From Burkholderiales bacterium (GTDB taxonomy: Bacteria; Pseudomonadota; Gammaproteobacteria; Burkholderiales; SG8-41): a stretch of 42,870 nt of DNA. The notes beneath the pieces were generated by a model. That model saw nothing but the letters and a program-made list of their open reading frames with translations. It did no database searches and was not told the DNA's origin. This document shows positions 34,731 through 42,774 of this stretch, one piece after another (position 1 is the stretch's first letter; each line of letters opens with the position of its first letter). Position numbers and translations under genes: made by a program. The stretch lies in assembly GCA_020854035.1 (NCBI GenBank), contig JADZGE010000100.1, forward strand, positions 1-42,870, read 5' to 3'.

Positions 34731-35258
34731 ATGAACGCCCGGCTCGAGGCAAGAGAAGTCAACATCGTCACGCTGGCGGTGGACGCCATCGTCAACGCCG
34801 CGAACCGCACGCTGCTCGGCGGCGGCGGCGTGGACGGCGCCATCCACCGCGCGGCCGGCGCGGCGCTGCTGGCCGAGTGCCGCGCCCTGGGCGGCTGCGA
34901 GACCGGACGGGCGAAGATCACGAAGGGCTACCGCCTGCCGGCGCGGCACGTCATCCACACCGTCGGGCCGGTGTGGCAGGGCGGCGCGCACCGCGAAGCC
35001 GAGTTGCTCGCCTCCTGCTACCGGGAAAGCCTCGGGCTCGCGGCGGAGCATGGATTGCAGTCGATCGCCTTCCCCGCCATCAGTTGCGGCGCCTATGGCT
35101 ACCCTCTCGAGCAGGCGATCGCCGTCGCCGTGCGCCAATGCTCGGACTTTCTCGCCGCGCACGAGCTGCCCGGGAGAGTCGTCTTCGCGTGCTTCGACGG
35201 CGTGACGCTGCGGGCGTACGAGGCGGAGTTGACGCGCCGGGCGGGCGCCGCGCCATGA
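34731..35258 (+). CDS. Macro-domain protein (O-acetyl-ADP-ribose deacetylase type)
   Basis: 175 residues, a stand-alone macro domain. Key motifs are [26 protein letters not shown] (adenine/ribose and catalytic loop with Asn and Asp), [24 protein letters not shown], and [14 protein letters not shown] for the diphosphate loop. This is the MacroD/YmdB class that hydrolyses O-acetyl-ADP-ribose and mono-ADP-ribosyl groups. Its stop overlaps the liuB start (ATGA at 35255-35258), so the two are translationally coupled. Such genes are not part of known liu operons, making the linkage unusual. Confidence 0.92.
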   Translation: MNARLEAREVNIVTLAVDAIVNAANRTLLGGGGVDGAIHRAAGAALLAECRALGGCETGRAKITKGYRLPARHVIHTVGPVWQGGAHREAELLASCYRESLGLAAEHGLQSIAFPAISCGAYGYPLEQAIAVAVRQCSDFLAAHELPGRVVFACFDGVTLRAYEAELTRRAGAAP

Positions 35259-36862
35259 GCGCCATCCGGTCGAAGCTCAGGACCTCCAGCGCCGAGTTCA
35301 AGAGCGCCGCCCGGGCGATGGGCGAGCGCGTCGCGGAGCTGGAGGCGCGGCTCGCACGGGCGCGCGAGGGCGGCGGCGAGGGCGCGCGCCGCAGGCACCG
35401 CGAGCGCGGCAAGATGAGCGCGCGCGAGCGGATCGCCGCGCTGGCGGACCCCGGCACCGCCTTCCTGGAGCTCTCGCCGCTCGCGGCATGGGAGGTTTAC
35501 GCCGAGCCGGTGCCGGCAGCGGGCATCGTGACCGGGGTCGCGCGCGTCAGCGAGCAGGACTGCGTCATCGTCGCGAACGACGCGACGGTGAAGGGCGGCA
35601 CCTACTGGCCGCTCACCGTGAAGAAGCACCTGCGCGCCCAGGAGATCGCGCTGGAGAATCGCCTGCCCTGCCTCTACCTCGTCGATTCGGGCGGCGCCCA
35701 CCTGCCGAGCCAGGACGAGGTCTTTCCCGACCGCGAACATTTCGGCCGCATCTTCTACAACCAGTCGAACCTTTCCGCCGCCGGCATCGCGCAGATCGCC
35801 TGCGTCATGGGCTCGTGCACGGCGGGCGGCGCCTACGTGCCGGCGATGGCCGACGAGGCGATCATCGTGAAGGGGCAGGGCACGATCTTTCTCGCGGGAC
35901 CGCCGCTCGTGCAGGCCGCGACCGGCGAGAACGTGACCGCGGAGGCGCTCGGCGGCGCCGACGTGCATACGCGGATCTCGGGCGTCGCCGACCACTTCGC
36001 GCAAGACGAGCGCCACGCACTCGAACTCATCCGGCGGGCGGTAGCCCGCCTGAACCGCGCCGGCCCGGCGCCCGCCGCGCCGCGCGAATCCCGCCCGCCG
36101 CTTTACCCAGGCGAGGAACTGCACGGCGTCGTTCCCGTGAGCCCGCGCACGCCCTTCGACGCGCGCGAAGTGCTCGCGCGCATCGTGGATGGCAGCGAGT
36201 TCGACGAGTTCAAGGCGCGCTACGGCTCGACGCTCGTCTGCGGCTTCGCGCACGTGGAGGGCTTCCCGGTCGGCATTCTCGCCGGCAACGGCGTGCTCTT
36301 TTCGGAGTCGGCCCTGAAGGGCGCGCACTTCGTGCAACTCGCCTGCCAGCGCGGCATTCCGCTCGTGTTCCTGCAGAACGTCACCGGTTTCATGGTAGGG
36401 ACGAAGGCCGAGCACGGCGGGATCGCGAAGGACGGCGCCAAGCTCGTCGCCGCCGTCGCGTGCGCGGCGGTGCCGAAGCTCACCGTCGTCATCGGCGCGA
36501 GCTACGGCGCCGGCAACTACGGGATGTGCGGGCGCGCCTACTCGCCGCGCTTCCTGTGGAGCTGGCCCAACGCGCGCGTCGCGGTGATGGGCGGCGAGCA
36601 GGCGGCCGGCGTGCTGGCGCAGGTGAAGCGCGAGTCGGGCGCGAAGAACGGAGCGCCGTTGCCGGCGGAGGAGGAGGCCGCGTTCAGAGCCGCGATCGTG
36701 GAACAGTACGCCCACCAGTCGAGCGCGTACTACGCCACGGCCCGCCTGTGGGACGACGGCATCATCGACCCGTCGCACACGCGCGCGACGCTCGCGCGCG
36801 GGCTTGCCATCTGTCGCAACGCCCCCGTCGCCGCGACGCGGTTCGGCGTGTTCCGCATGTAG
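35255..36862 (+). CDS. liuB: Methylcrotonyl-CoA carboxylase beta (carboxyltransferase) subunit
   Basis: Transfers CO2 from biotin to 3-methylcrotonyl-CoA, giving 3-methylglutaconyl-CoA. 535 residues, the usual size, with both crotonase-fold halves: [34 protein letters not shown] and [33 protein letters not shown] in the N half, then [51 protein letters not shown] in the C half. The [12 protein letters not shown] segment is characteristic of MCC rather than propionyl-CoA carboxylase. The biotin-carrying partner LiuD is not in the window. Confidence 0.94.
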   Translation: MSAIRSKLRTSSAEFKSAARAMGERVAELEARLARAREGGGEGARRRHRERGKMSARERIAALADPGTAFLELSPLAAWEVYAEPVPAAGIVTGVARVSEQDCVIVANDATVKGGTYWPLTVKKHLRAQEIALENRLPCLYLVDSGGAHLPSQDEVFPDREHFGRIFYNQSNLSAAGIAQIACVMGSCTAGGAYVPAMADEAIIVKGQGTIFLAGPPLVQAATGENVTAEALGGADVHTRISGVADHFAQDERHALELIRRAVARLNRAGPAPAAPRESRPPLYPGEELHGVVPVSPRTPFDAREVLARIVDGSEFDEFKARYGSTLVCGFAHVEGFPVGILAGNGVLFSESALKGAHFVQLACQRGIPLVFLQNVTGFMVGTKAEHGGIAKDGAKLVAAVACAAVPKLTVVIGASYGAGNYGMCGRAYSPRFLWSWPNARVAVMGGEQAAGVLAQVKRESGAKNGAPLPAEEEAAFRAAIVEQYAHQSSAYYATARLWDDGIIDPSHTRATLARGLAICRNAPVAATRFGVFRM

Positions 36863-36940
36863 CGTCGAGACGATCGGACCGTCCGCGGGATCGCGGGCGG
36901 CGGCTATAATCGCCTGCCCCTTCGAGCGTGCGAGGCATCG

Positions 36941-37261
36941 ATGAGCAGCAGGGTACTCTCCCGGATCGGGCTGGTGCACGAAATCTGCGACGAGGCCGGG
37001 CTCGCCGGCGCCGCGGAGCGTATGCTCGCGAACCGGCACCCCGGCGGCCCGAGCGCGATCACGGCGATCGGGCCGCTCGCCACCGGAGTCCCCCCCACTC
37101 CGGAACCCGTCGGAATTACCTCGCGGCGCAGCGCCGAGCTCCGCGCGAGCCCCGAGGCGAGGGAAGGTCTCGCCGCATTCCCGGCGAAGCGCAGGGCACG
37201 CCGCGTTGCCGCGCGGGCGCCGCTCGGCAAACTCGCGGGGAAACGTCGGGCGGGACGATAA
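36941..37261 (+). pseudogene. liuC: 3' remnant of a methylglutaconyl-CoA hydratase gene (liuC)
   Basis: A 106-codon frame whose ends match a crotonase C-terminal third. RIGLVHEICDEAGLAGAAERMLA followed by GPSAI corresponds to the conserved RIGLVHEV...LLANGPAA region, and SRRSAELRASPEAREGLAAF to the RIAELRAS.EGREGL.AFL.KR end, here with Leu to Pro and an unrelated basic extension. The first ~170 residues with the active-site glutamates are missing, and only 78 bases separate it from liuB. In the Pseudomonas liuRABCDE order liuC follows liuB, as here. A perfect TATAAT (36905-36910) precedes it and could drive this frame or the next gene. Non-functional as a hydratase. Confidence 0.72.
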
Positions 37262-37301
37262 CGCGGGTGCGGCGCCCCGCCCGCCAGCGGCACGCGCCGC
37301 G

Positions 37302-39503
37302 GTGACGACGATCGCCCAGGCCGCCCCGCCCGGAGTGCGGGGCGCGGTGCTCCTGCCGTGGCTCTACGGCGCGGCGCTGTTCGCCGCCGCGCTTCTTCTC
37401 TTCTGGATCCAGCCCTTATACGTGCGCATGGTGCTGCCGCGCTTCGGCGGGGCGCCCGCGGTGTGGACGACCGCCGCGATGTTCTTCCAGGCGGCGCTCC
37501 TCGCCGGCTACCTCTACGCCCACGCGCTCTCCCGCGCGCTGCCACTGCGCCGCCAGGCACTCGCGCACCTCGTCCTGCTCGGGTCCGTGTTGCCTCTGCT
37601 GCCGCCCGCAATCGACGCGGGCGCGGCACACTCCGGCGGACCGGTAACGGCGCTGCTTGCGCTGCTCGCGGCGGGAATCGGGCTGCCCTTCTTCGCGCTC
37701 GCGGCGACCGCGCCGCTCCTGCAGCGCTGGTTCTCGCACACACGCCACGCGGGCGCGCCGGACCCCTATTTTCTCTACGTGGCGAGCAACGCCGGCAGCC
37801 TGACCGCGCTCGCCGCCTACCCGTTCGTGATCGAGCCGGCGCGCGGCATCGCGCGCCAGAATCGCGTATGGGCCGGCGCCTACGCGGCGCTCGCGCTGCT
37901 CATCGCCGCCTGCGCGGCGGCGGCGTGGCGCTACCGGGAAGCCGATGCCGGCGCCGCCGCGGTCGCTGCCGCTGCGGCGCCGGCGTGGCGCGAACGCCTC
38001 TACTGGGTCGCGCTCGCCTTCGCGCCCTCGAGCCTCATGCTGGGCGTGACGCAGCACATCTCCTCCGAGATCGCGGCCGTTCCCCTCATGTGGCTCGTGC
38101 CGCTCACGCTCTACGTGCTCACCTTCGTCAACGCCTTCGCCCGCCGCCCGCCGGTCGCGCTCGGGTGGGCGGTTCGCGCGCAGCCCATCCTCGTGATCGT
38201 CCTGGCGCTCGTGTGGATGCTCAACATCTACATCCCGATATTCCTGCTTCATCTCGTGTCCTTTTTCGTGACCGCGCTCATGTGCCACGGCGAGCTCGCG
38301 CGCCGCCGCCCCCCGGCGGCGCGGTTGACCGAGTTCTACCTCCTGATGGCGGCGGGCGGCGCGCTGGGCGGTGCGTTCAACGCGCTGGCGGCGCCGCTTC
38401 TCTTCGACACCATCGCCGAGTATCCGCTCGTGATCGCCGCCGCCTGCATGCTGCGGCCCGCGGCGGCGGCGGCGCGCGCGTTCCGGTGGGCCGATATCGT
38501 GCTGCCGGCCGTCCTCGGGGCGGGCTACGCCGCGCTCGTGCACTTCGGGGTCCATCCGCTGGCGCACGGCAAGCTCGCGATCGTGCTCTACGTCGAGGCG
38601 CTCGGCGTGGCTCTCTATCTCATGCACGGGCGCCCGCTCCGCTTCGGCCTTGCGGTAGCGGTGACGCTCCTTGCTTCGGGACCGCTCCACTCCGCCGAGG
38701 ACGTGCTCGCCCGGTATCGCAGCTTCTTCGGGGTGCACACGGTGGTGAGGGACGAGAGCGGTCGTTTCCGCGTGCTGCTGAACGGCATCACGGTTCACGG
38801 CGCGCAGCACCTCGAGCACGCGCTCCGTCACGAGCCGACCACCTTCTACCACCGCGACGGACCGCTCGGCCAGCTCTTCTCGGCGCTGGGAGCCGGCGGC
38901 CGCCTGCGCCGGATCGCGCTGGTCGGTCTCGGCACCGGCAGCGCCGTATGCCACCGTGCCCCGGAACGGGAATGGACGGTGATCGAGATCGATCCGACCG
39001 TGGTGGCGATCGCGCGCGACTCGGGCTGGTTCGATTTTCTCGCTGCCTGCGCGCCGCGTGCGCGGATCGTGACGGGCGACGGCCGGCTTGCCCTTGCGGG
39101 CGAGCGCGACGCGGCGTTCGACCTCGTCATCCTCGACACCTTCAGCTCCGACGCCATTCCCGTGCACATGGTGACGCGCGAGGCGGTCGAGCTCTATTTC
39201 CGGAAGCTCGCGCCGCGCGGCGTGCTGATGTTCCACATCAGCAACCAGTATCTCGACCTCGCGCCGGTACTCGCGGCGATCGCCCGGAGCCTCGGCCTCG
39301 CGGCGATGGCGCCGGGTCCGCGCTTCACGCTGCCCTTTGACGGGCGCTTCTCCCAGATGGAGTCGCGGTGGATCGCGCTCGCCCGCGCCCCGGTCGATCT
39401 CGCCGCGCTCGCGGCGGACGAGGGCTGGGTCGCCGCGGAACCGGCAGCCCCCGGCCGGCCGTGGACGGACGACTACTCCAATATCCTTCAGGCGCTAAAA
39501 TAG
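37302..39503 (+). CDS. Fused membrane transporter-like / spermidine synthase-like protein
   Basis: 733 residues. The N-terminal ~450 residues hold about twelve hydrophobic helices (start LLPWLYGAALFAAALLLFWIQPL, typical of this family), and the C-terminal part is a spermidine-synthase-like SAM fold: LVGLGTGSAVC, VIEIDPTVVAIA, ILDTFSSDAIPVHMVT, and YSNILQ near the end. Such fusions are common in bacteria and uncharacterised; the catalytic Asp pattern of true aminopropyltransferases is only partly kept, so polyamine synthesis is not assured. GTG 37302 is taken as start. It ends six bases before liuE and so is probably co-transcribed with it. Confidence 0.82.
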   Translation: MTTIAQAAPPGVRGAVLLPWLYGAALFAAALLLFWIQPLYVRMVLPRFGGAPAVWTTAAMFFQAALLAGYLYAHALSRALPLRRQALAHLVLLGSVLPLLPPAIDAGAAHSGGPVTALLALLAAGIGLPFFALAATAPLLQRWFSHTRHAGAPDPYFLYVASNAGSLTALAAYPFVIEPARGIARQNRVWAGAYAALALLIAACAAAAWRYREADAGAAAVAAAAAPAWRERLYWVALAFAPSSLMLGVTQHISSEIAAVPLMWLVPLTLYVLTFVNAFARRPPVALGWAVRAQPILVIVLALVWMLNIYIPIFLLHLVSFFVTALMCHGELARRRPPAARLTEFYLLMAAGGALGGAFNALAAPLLFDTIAEYPLVIAAACMLRPAAAAARAFRWADIVLPAVLGAGYAALVHFGVHPLAHGKLAIVLYVEALGVALYLMHGRPLRFGLAVAVTLLASGPLHSAEDVLARYRSFFGVHTVVRDESGRFRVLLNGITVHGAQHLEHALRHEPTTFYHRDGPLGQLFSALGAGGRLRRIALVGLGTGSAVCHRAPEREWTVIEIDPTVVAIARDSGWFDFLAACAPRARIVTGDGRLALAGERDAAFDLVILDTFSSDAIPVHMVTREAVELYFRKLAPRGVLMFHISNQYLDLAPVLAAIARSLGLAAMAPGPRFTLPFDGRFSQMESRWIALARAPVDLAALAADEGWVAAEPAAPGRPWTDDYSNILQALK

Positions 39504-39509
39504 GCACCG

Positions 39510-40421
39510 ATGACGATTCCCCGCAAGGTCAAGCTGGTCGAGGTCGGCCCGCGCGACGGGCTGCAGAACGAGCCCGGGCAGGTGCCCACCGCGGTCAAGG
39601 TCGAGCTGATTCACCGCCTGCAGGACGCGGGACTGGGCGTCGTGGAAGCGGCGGCCTTCGTCTCGCCCAGGTGGGTGCCGCAGATGGCCGACGCCGCGGA
39701 AGTGATGGCCGCGATCCGCCGCAAGCCGGGTGTGTCCTATCCCGTGCTGGTGCCGAACAGGAAGGGGCTCGACGCGGCGCTCGCCGCGGGCGCGCGCGAA
39801 GTCGTGGTGTTCGGCGCCGCAACCGAATCCTTCTCGCGGAAGAACACCAACTGCTCGATCGCCGAGTGCCTCGCGCGCTTCCAGGAGGTGTGCAGGGAGG
39901 CGCTCGATCACGGCGTGAAGGCGCGCGGCATCATCTCGGTCGCGCTCGGCTGCCCGTACGAAGGCGAGGTGAAACCGCAGGCCGTGGTGGCGGTGGCGCG
40001 CGCGCTGGAAGACATGGGTTGCTACGAGGTCGCCATCGCCGACACGATCGGCGTGGCGACGCCGGGGAAGACCCGCGCGGCGTTCGAGGCGGTCGCCCGC
40101 CATATCGCGGTGAAGCGGCTCGCCGGCCACTTCCACGACACCTACGGCCAGGCGCTCGCCAACATCTACGCCGCGCTCGAGTGCGGCATCGCCACCTTCG
40201 ATTCCTCCGTCGCCGGGCTCGGCGGCTGTCCGTACGCGAAAGGCGCCACGGGCAACGTGGCGACCGAGGACGTGCTCTACATGCTCTCCGGGCTGCGCGT
40301 CGAGACCGGCGTCGATCTCGATCGCCTGGTCGCCGCCGGCGAGTACATCTGCGGGGAACTGAAGCGGCCCACGCACTCGAAAGCCGCGCGTGCGCTCGCC
40401 GCCAGGGCAAGAGCCGCGTGA
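39510..40421 (+). CDS. liuE: Hydroxymethylglutaryl-CoA lyase
   Basis: Cleaves HMG-CoA to acetyl-CoA and acetoacetate, the last step of leucine breakdown. 303 residues with all signature residues: EVGPRDGLQNE (R15, D16), the SFSRKNTN segment, GCPYEG, metal ligands H207 and H209 in GHFHDTYG, and the catalytic loop GLGGCPYAKGATGN with Cys240. It is a short bacterial form without a signal. Its TGA overlaps the methyltransferase GTG start (GTGA). Confidence 0.95.
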   Translation: MTIPRKVKLVEVGPRDGLQNEPGQVPTAVKVELIHRLQDAGLGVVEAAAFVSPRWVPQMADAAEVMAAIRRKPGVSYPVLVPNRKGLDAALAAGAREVVVFGAATESFSRKNTNCSIAECLARFQEVCREALDHGVKARGIISVALGCPYEGEVKPQAVVAVARALEDMGCYEVAIADTIGVATPGKTRAAFEAVARHIAVKRLAGHFHDTYGQALANIYAALECGIATFDSSVAGLGGCPYAKGATGNVATEDVLYMLSGLRVETGVDLDRLVAAGEYICGELKRPTHSKAARALAARARAA

Positions 40422-41092
40422 GCGCCTCCTCGCAGCGCAAGGAGCCCCGCGCTGCGACGGCGCGCGAGACGGTCGGCCTCGTCCGCGCGCGGGCCGCCGC
40501 CGACGCGCGGCTCGCCTTCCTGCGTGGTTTCCTCGAGCGTCCCTTCGAGGTCGCCTCGATCGTTCCCAGCTCGCGCTTTCTCGAGCAGCGCATCGTCAAG
40601 CTTGCCGGCGTGCGCTCGGCCACCTCGGTGGTCGAACTGGGCCCCGGCACCGGCGGCACGACCCGCGCGATACTGCGCGCGATGCCCCCGGACGCGCGTC
40701 TGCTCGGCGTCGAGATCAACCCCGACTTCCACGCCCTGCTCTCGGGCATCGAGGATACGCGCTTCACGCTGCACCTCGGCAGCGCGGCCGATCTCGTCGA
40801 GACGCTTGCCGCGCGCGGTATTCCCGCGCCGCAGGCGATCATCTCGGGCATCCCGTTCTCGACCATGCGCCGCGCCGCCGCAAGCGCGGTGGCGAACGCG
40901 GTCGCCTCGGCACTCGCGCCGGGCGGGCGTTTCGTCGCCTACCAGTTCAGCGACCAGGTGCGCCGTGTCTGCCGGCCGCATCTCGGCAAGGCGCGCGTGG
41001 AGCTGGAACTGCTCAACATCCCGCCGGTACGCGTCTACCAGTGGCGCAAGGACGGCGCGCCGCAGGGTTCCGCCCGGTGCGACAGGGCCTGA
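40418..41092 (+). CDS. SAM-dependent methyltransferase, phospholipid N-methyltransferase-like
   Basis: A 224-residue class I methyltransferase. An amphipathic start (FLRGFLERPFEVASIVPSSRFLEQRI) matches PmtA-type phospholipid N-methyltransferases, which bind membranes through this region. Motif I VVELGPGTGGTT, the acidic VEINPDF, and IISGIPFSTM (post-motif) follow. GTG 40418 overlaps the liuE stop by four bases. It may methylate phosphatidylethanolamine, but rRNA-dimethylase-like relatives exist; the link to leucine breakdown is not explained. Confidence 0.8.
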   Translation: MSASSQRKEPRAATARETVGLVRARAAADARLAFLRGFLERPFEVASIVPSSRFLEQRIVKLAGVRSATSVVELGPGTGGTTRAILRAMPPDARLLGVEINPDFHALLSGIEDTRFTLHLGSAADLVETLAARGIPAPQAIISGIPFSTMRRAAASAVANAVASALAPGGRFVAYQFSDQVRRVCRPHLGKARVELELLNIPPVRVYQWRKDGAPQGSARCDRA

Positions 41093-41170
41093 TTCCCCGC
41101 GATGCGGGGCGCCCGCGCCCGGCGCGGGCGCGGCGGCCCGATTCCGGAAAACGCGAAGGAGCAACCGTTC

Positions 41171-41740
41171 ATGCCGCTCGCAAGCCCCGCCCCCCGCAGG
41201 CCCATGCACACGCGCGCGATCGAGTGCAGGGGTTACGAGCGCGAGGACGGCCTGTGGGACATCGAGGCGCACCTCACCGACACGAAGACCTACGTGCACC
41301 TGCGCCGCGAGGGCGGGCGCGAGCGCCAGGCCGGCGAGCCGATCCACGACATGTGGCTGCGCGTGACGATCGACCTCGACATGAAGATCCACGCCGTCGA
41401 GGCGGTGACCGACTCCGGTCCCTACGCCCGGTGCGGCGACATCACCCCCGGCTTCGGGGCGCTCGTCGGCCTCACCATCGGCGTCGGCTGGCGCCGCGGC
41501 ATCGCCGAGCGCGTGGGCGGCGTCAAGGGCTGCACGCACCTCGTGGAGCTGCTCGGGCCGCTCGGCACGACGGCGTTCCAGGCGACGGGGCGCGCCCGTC
41601 AGGAGCGGGCGGCGGGAAAGCCCGTTACGCGCAAGCCCTACCAGCTCAACTCCTGCCACGTCTACCAGGACGACTCGCCGGCGGTGCTGGAGCGGTGGCC
41701 GGATTTCTACACCGGGGCACTACCGGCGCCTCCGAAGTAG
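41171..41740 (+). CDS. DUF2889 family protein
   Basis: 189 residues of unknown function, last gene of the liu cluster. ATG 41171 has a GGAG ribosome-binding site (within 41156-41161). Recognisable DUF2889 features are MHTRAIECRGYEREDGLWDIEAHLTDTK near the N-terminus, WLRVTIDLDMKIHAVEAVTDSGPY, and GCTHLVELLGPLGTTAFQA with a conserved Cys-Thr-His. Proteins of this family often lie next to acyl-CoA or aromatic-degradation genes, but no activity is known. The 189 bases after it contain no gene. Confidence 0.85.
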   Translation: MPLASPAPRRPMHTRAIECRGYEREDGLWDIEAHLTDTKTYVHLRREGGRERQAGEPIHDMWLRVTIDLDMKIHAVEAVTDSGPYARCGDITPGFGALVGLTIGVGWRRGIAERVGGVKGCTHLVELLGPLGTTAFQATGRARQERAAGKPVTRKPYQLNSCHVYQDDSPAVLERWPDFYTGALPAPPK

Positions 41741-41929
41741 CCGGCCGCGCTTTTCTGATCGCCTGCGTGGCGCGGTTGCAACGGGAAGCGGGGGTGGCGG
41801 GGTTTTCTGTGCATCAACGGCCACGAGTGGCTCAAGCTGGAGCTATTCTTCATGGCTGCCAGTCTCCGAATGGAAGATCGAGACGGCCGCGATGCCGGGG
41901 GGGGTGCGTGGAATCAGAGCTGTTCTGCG

Positions 41930-42349
41930 TCACGCCGGTTCCTTCACTTTCCTTGGCCGCCCGCCGAGCTTGCCATTGCGCCGCGCTGCGGCGGCCTTGG
42001 CCGTCGAGGAAACGCTCCCTCCGATTTTGCCGTGCGCGGCGGCGACCCAGCGCTTGGACCCCAGAAACCCCTCCAACAGCGCCGGCAGATAGATGTCGGC
42101 GTCCAGCTTTGGGAAGTGAATCCCGAGGCGGGAGGGGGAGATTTCGATCTCGTTAAGCTGGCCGGGCTTGGCGCGTTCAAGGCCTTGCGCGTCGCCCGGC
42201 CGGAACGCGACCTCGATGCCAGTATTCAGCTCGACCACCACCCGATCCCGCTTACGCTCGTAGCGGGCCTTCATCGCGCACGGGGTCTTGCAGAGCCGCG
42301 CGGCAGCCAGCGCGTTCGCAGCTTCAAACTCGTCCTTACTGACTTTCAT
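41930..42349 (-). CDS. DUF2442 protein with basic C-terminal tail
   Basis: 139 residues. The N-terminal ~90 residues form a DUF2442 domain (DRVVVELNTGIEVAFRPGDAQGLE, LNEIEISPSRLGIHFPKLDADIYLPALLEGFLG). The tail is Ala/Lys/Arg-rich and ends RRNGKLGGRPRK, an AT-hook-like GRP motif suggesting DNA binding. It overlaps the DUF4160 gene by 14 bases and follows it, so the two are one unit. Such pairs are found scattered in mobile regions and are suspected toxin-antitoxin-like modules; this one is unproven. GC is visibly lower than in the backbone. Confidence 0.86.
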   Translation of the reverse strand: MKVSKDEFEAANALAAARLCKTPCAMKARYERKRDRVVVELNTGIEVAFRPGDAQGLERAKPGQLNEIEISPSRLGIHFPKLDADIYLPALLEGFLGSKRWVAAAHGKIGGSVSSTAKAAAARRNGKLGGRPRKVKEPA

Positions 42350-42584
42350 GAATCCTGCTCCATTCCGCGCAGAGATGTGCCAGATCCGCGGCGATTGCCG
42401 TCTTGATCATGTTCACCTGAGCGCTCGAAAAACCAAAGTCTTCACGCAGTTCCGGTGGGCCGTTTGGGCAATTGAGGTTGAAAACCGCCTCGCAGCCTCC
42501 GCCGATCATGTGAACATGCGCCGGGCGATGATCGTTGAGGTAAACCACCACTCGCAGCGATCTCACCCGCGCTACCGTCGGCAT
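42336..42584 (-). CDS. DUF4160 protein
   Basis: 82 residues. Family pattern: MPTVARVRSLRVVVYLNDHRPAHVHM near the start, with the conserved HRPAHVHM histidines, GGCEAVFNLN, and a C-terminal helix FSSAQVNMIKTAIAADLAHLCAEWSRIH. ATG 42584 matches the normal start of the family. A 7-bp inverted repeat lies 9-29 bases upstream. It is the first gene of the pair with DUF2442; function unknown, possibly nucleic-acid related as the partner has a DNA-binding-like tail. Confidence 0.88.
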   Translation of the reverse strand: MPTVARVRSLRVVVYLNDHRPAHVHMIGGGCEAVFNLNCPNGPPELREDFGFSSAQVNMIKTAIAADLAHLCAEWSRIHESQ

Positions 42585-42592
42585 TGTATCAG

Positions 42593-42613
42593 TAACCCAG
42601 ACGGCTTGGGTTA
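42593..42613 (-). promoter_or_regulatory. Palindromic operator candidate before the DUF4160-DUF2442 pair
   Basis: TAACCCA-N7-TGGGTTA, perfect 7-bp arms (42593-42599 and 42607-42613), sits just upstream of the DUF4160 start. The spacing and position fit an autoregulatory operator; a hairpin in the leader is the alternative. TACAAT overlaps the start codon and is probably not the real -10. Confidence 0.45.
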
Positions 42614-42774
42614 ATGAATGACCCGGTCGCGATGCACATCATGCGTGAACCGCGAAGGAGCATTCGAGGCTTCCTCGGGGGGATGCCGCCGACTGCCATC
42701 CATCTAACGAGGCTCCGCCTCAGACCGACGAGTTGTATGGCGCCGGTGTGAGCAACGGAGGTGGATAATGGGGT

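Noticed and set aside
41741..41929. Short + frame near 41800 containing an NGHEWLKLEL stretch after the DUF2889 gene
   Set aside because: Too short, no start or ribosome-binding site, and no family I can name with confidence. It could be a relic of a mobile-element gene.
42670..42740. Possible integron attC-like site around TCTAAC and GAGGC/GCCTC
   Set aside because: Only one core-like motif and a 5-bp stem; no matching GTTRRRY partner or integrase.
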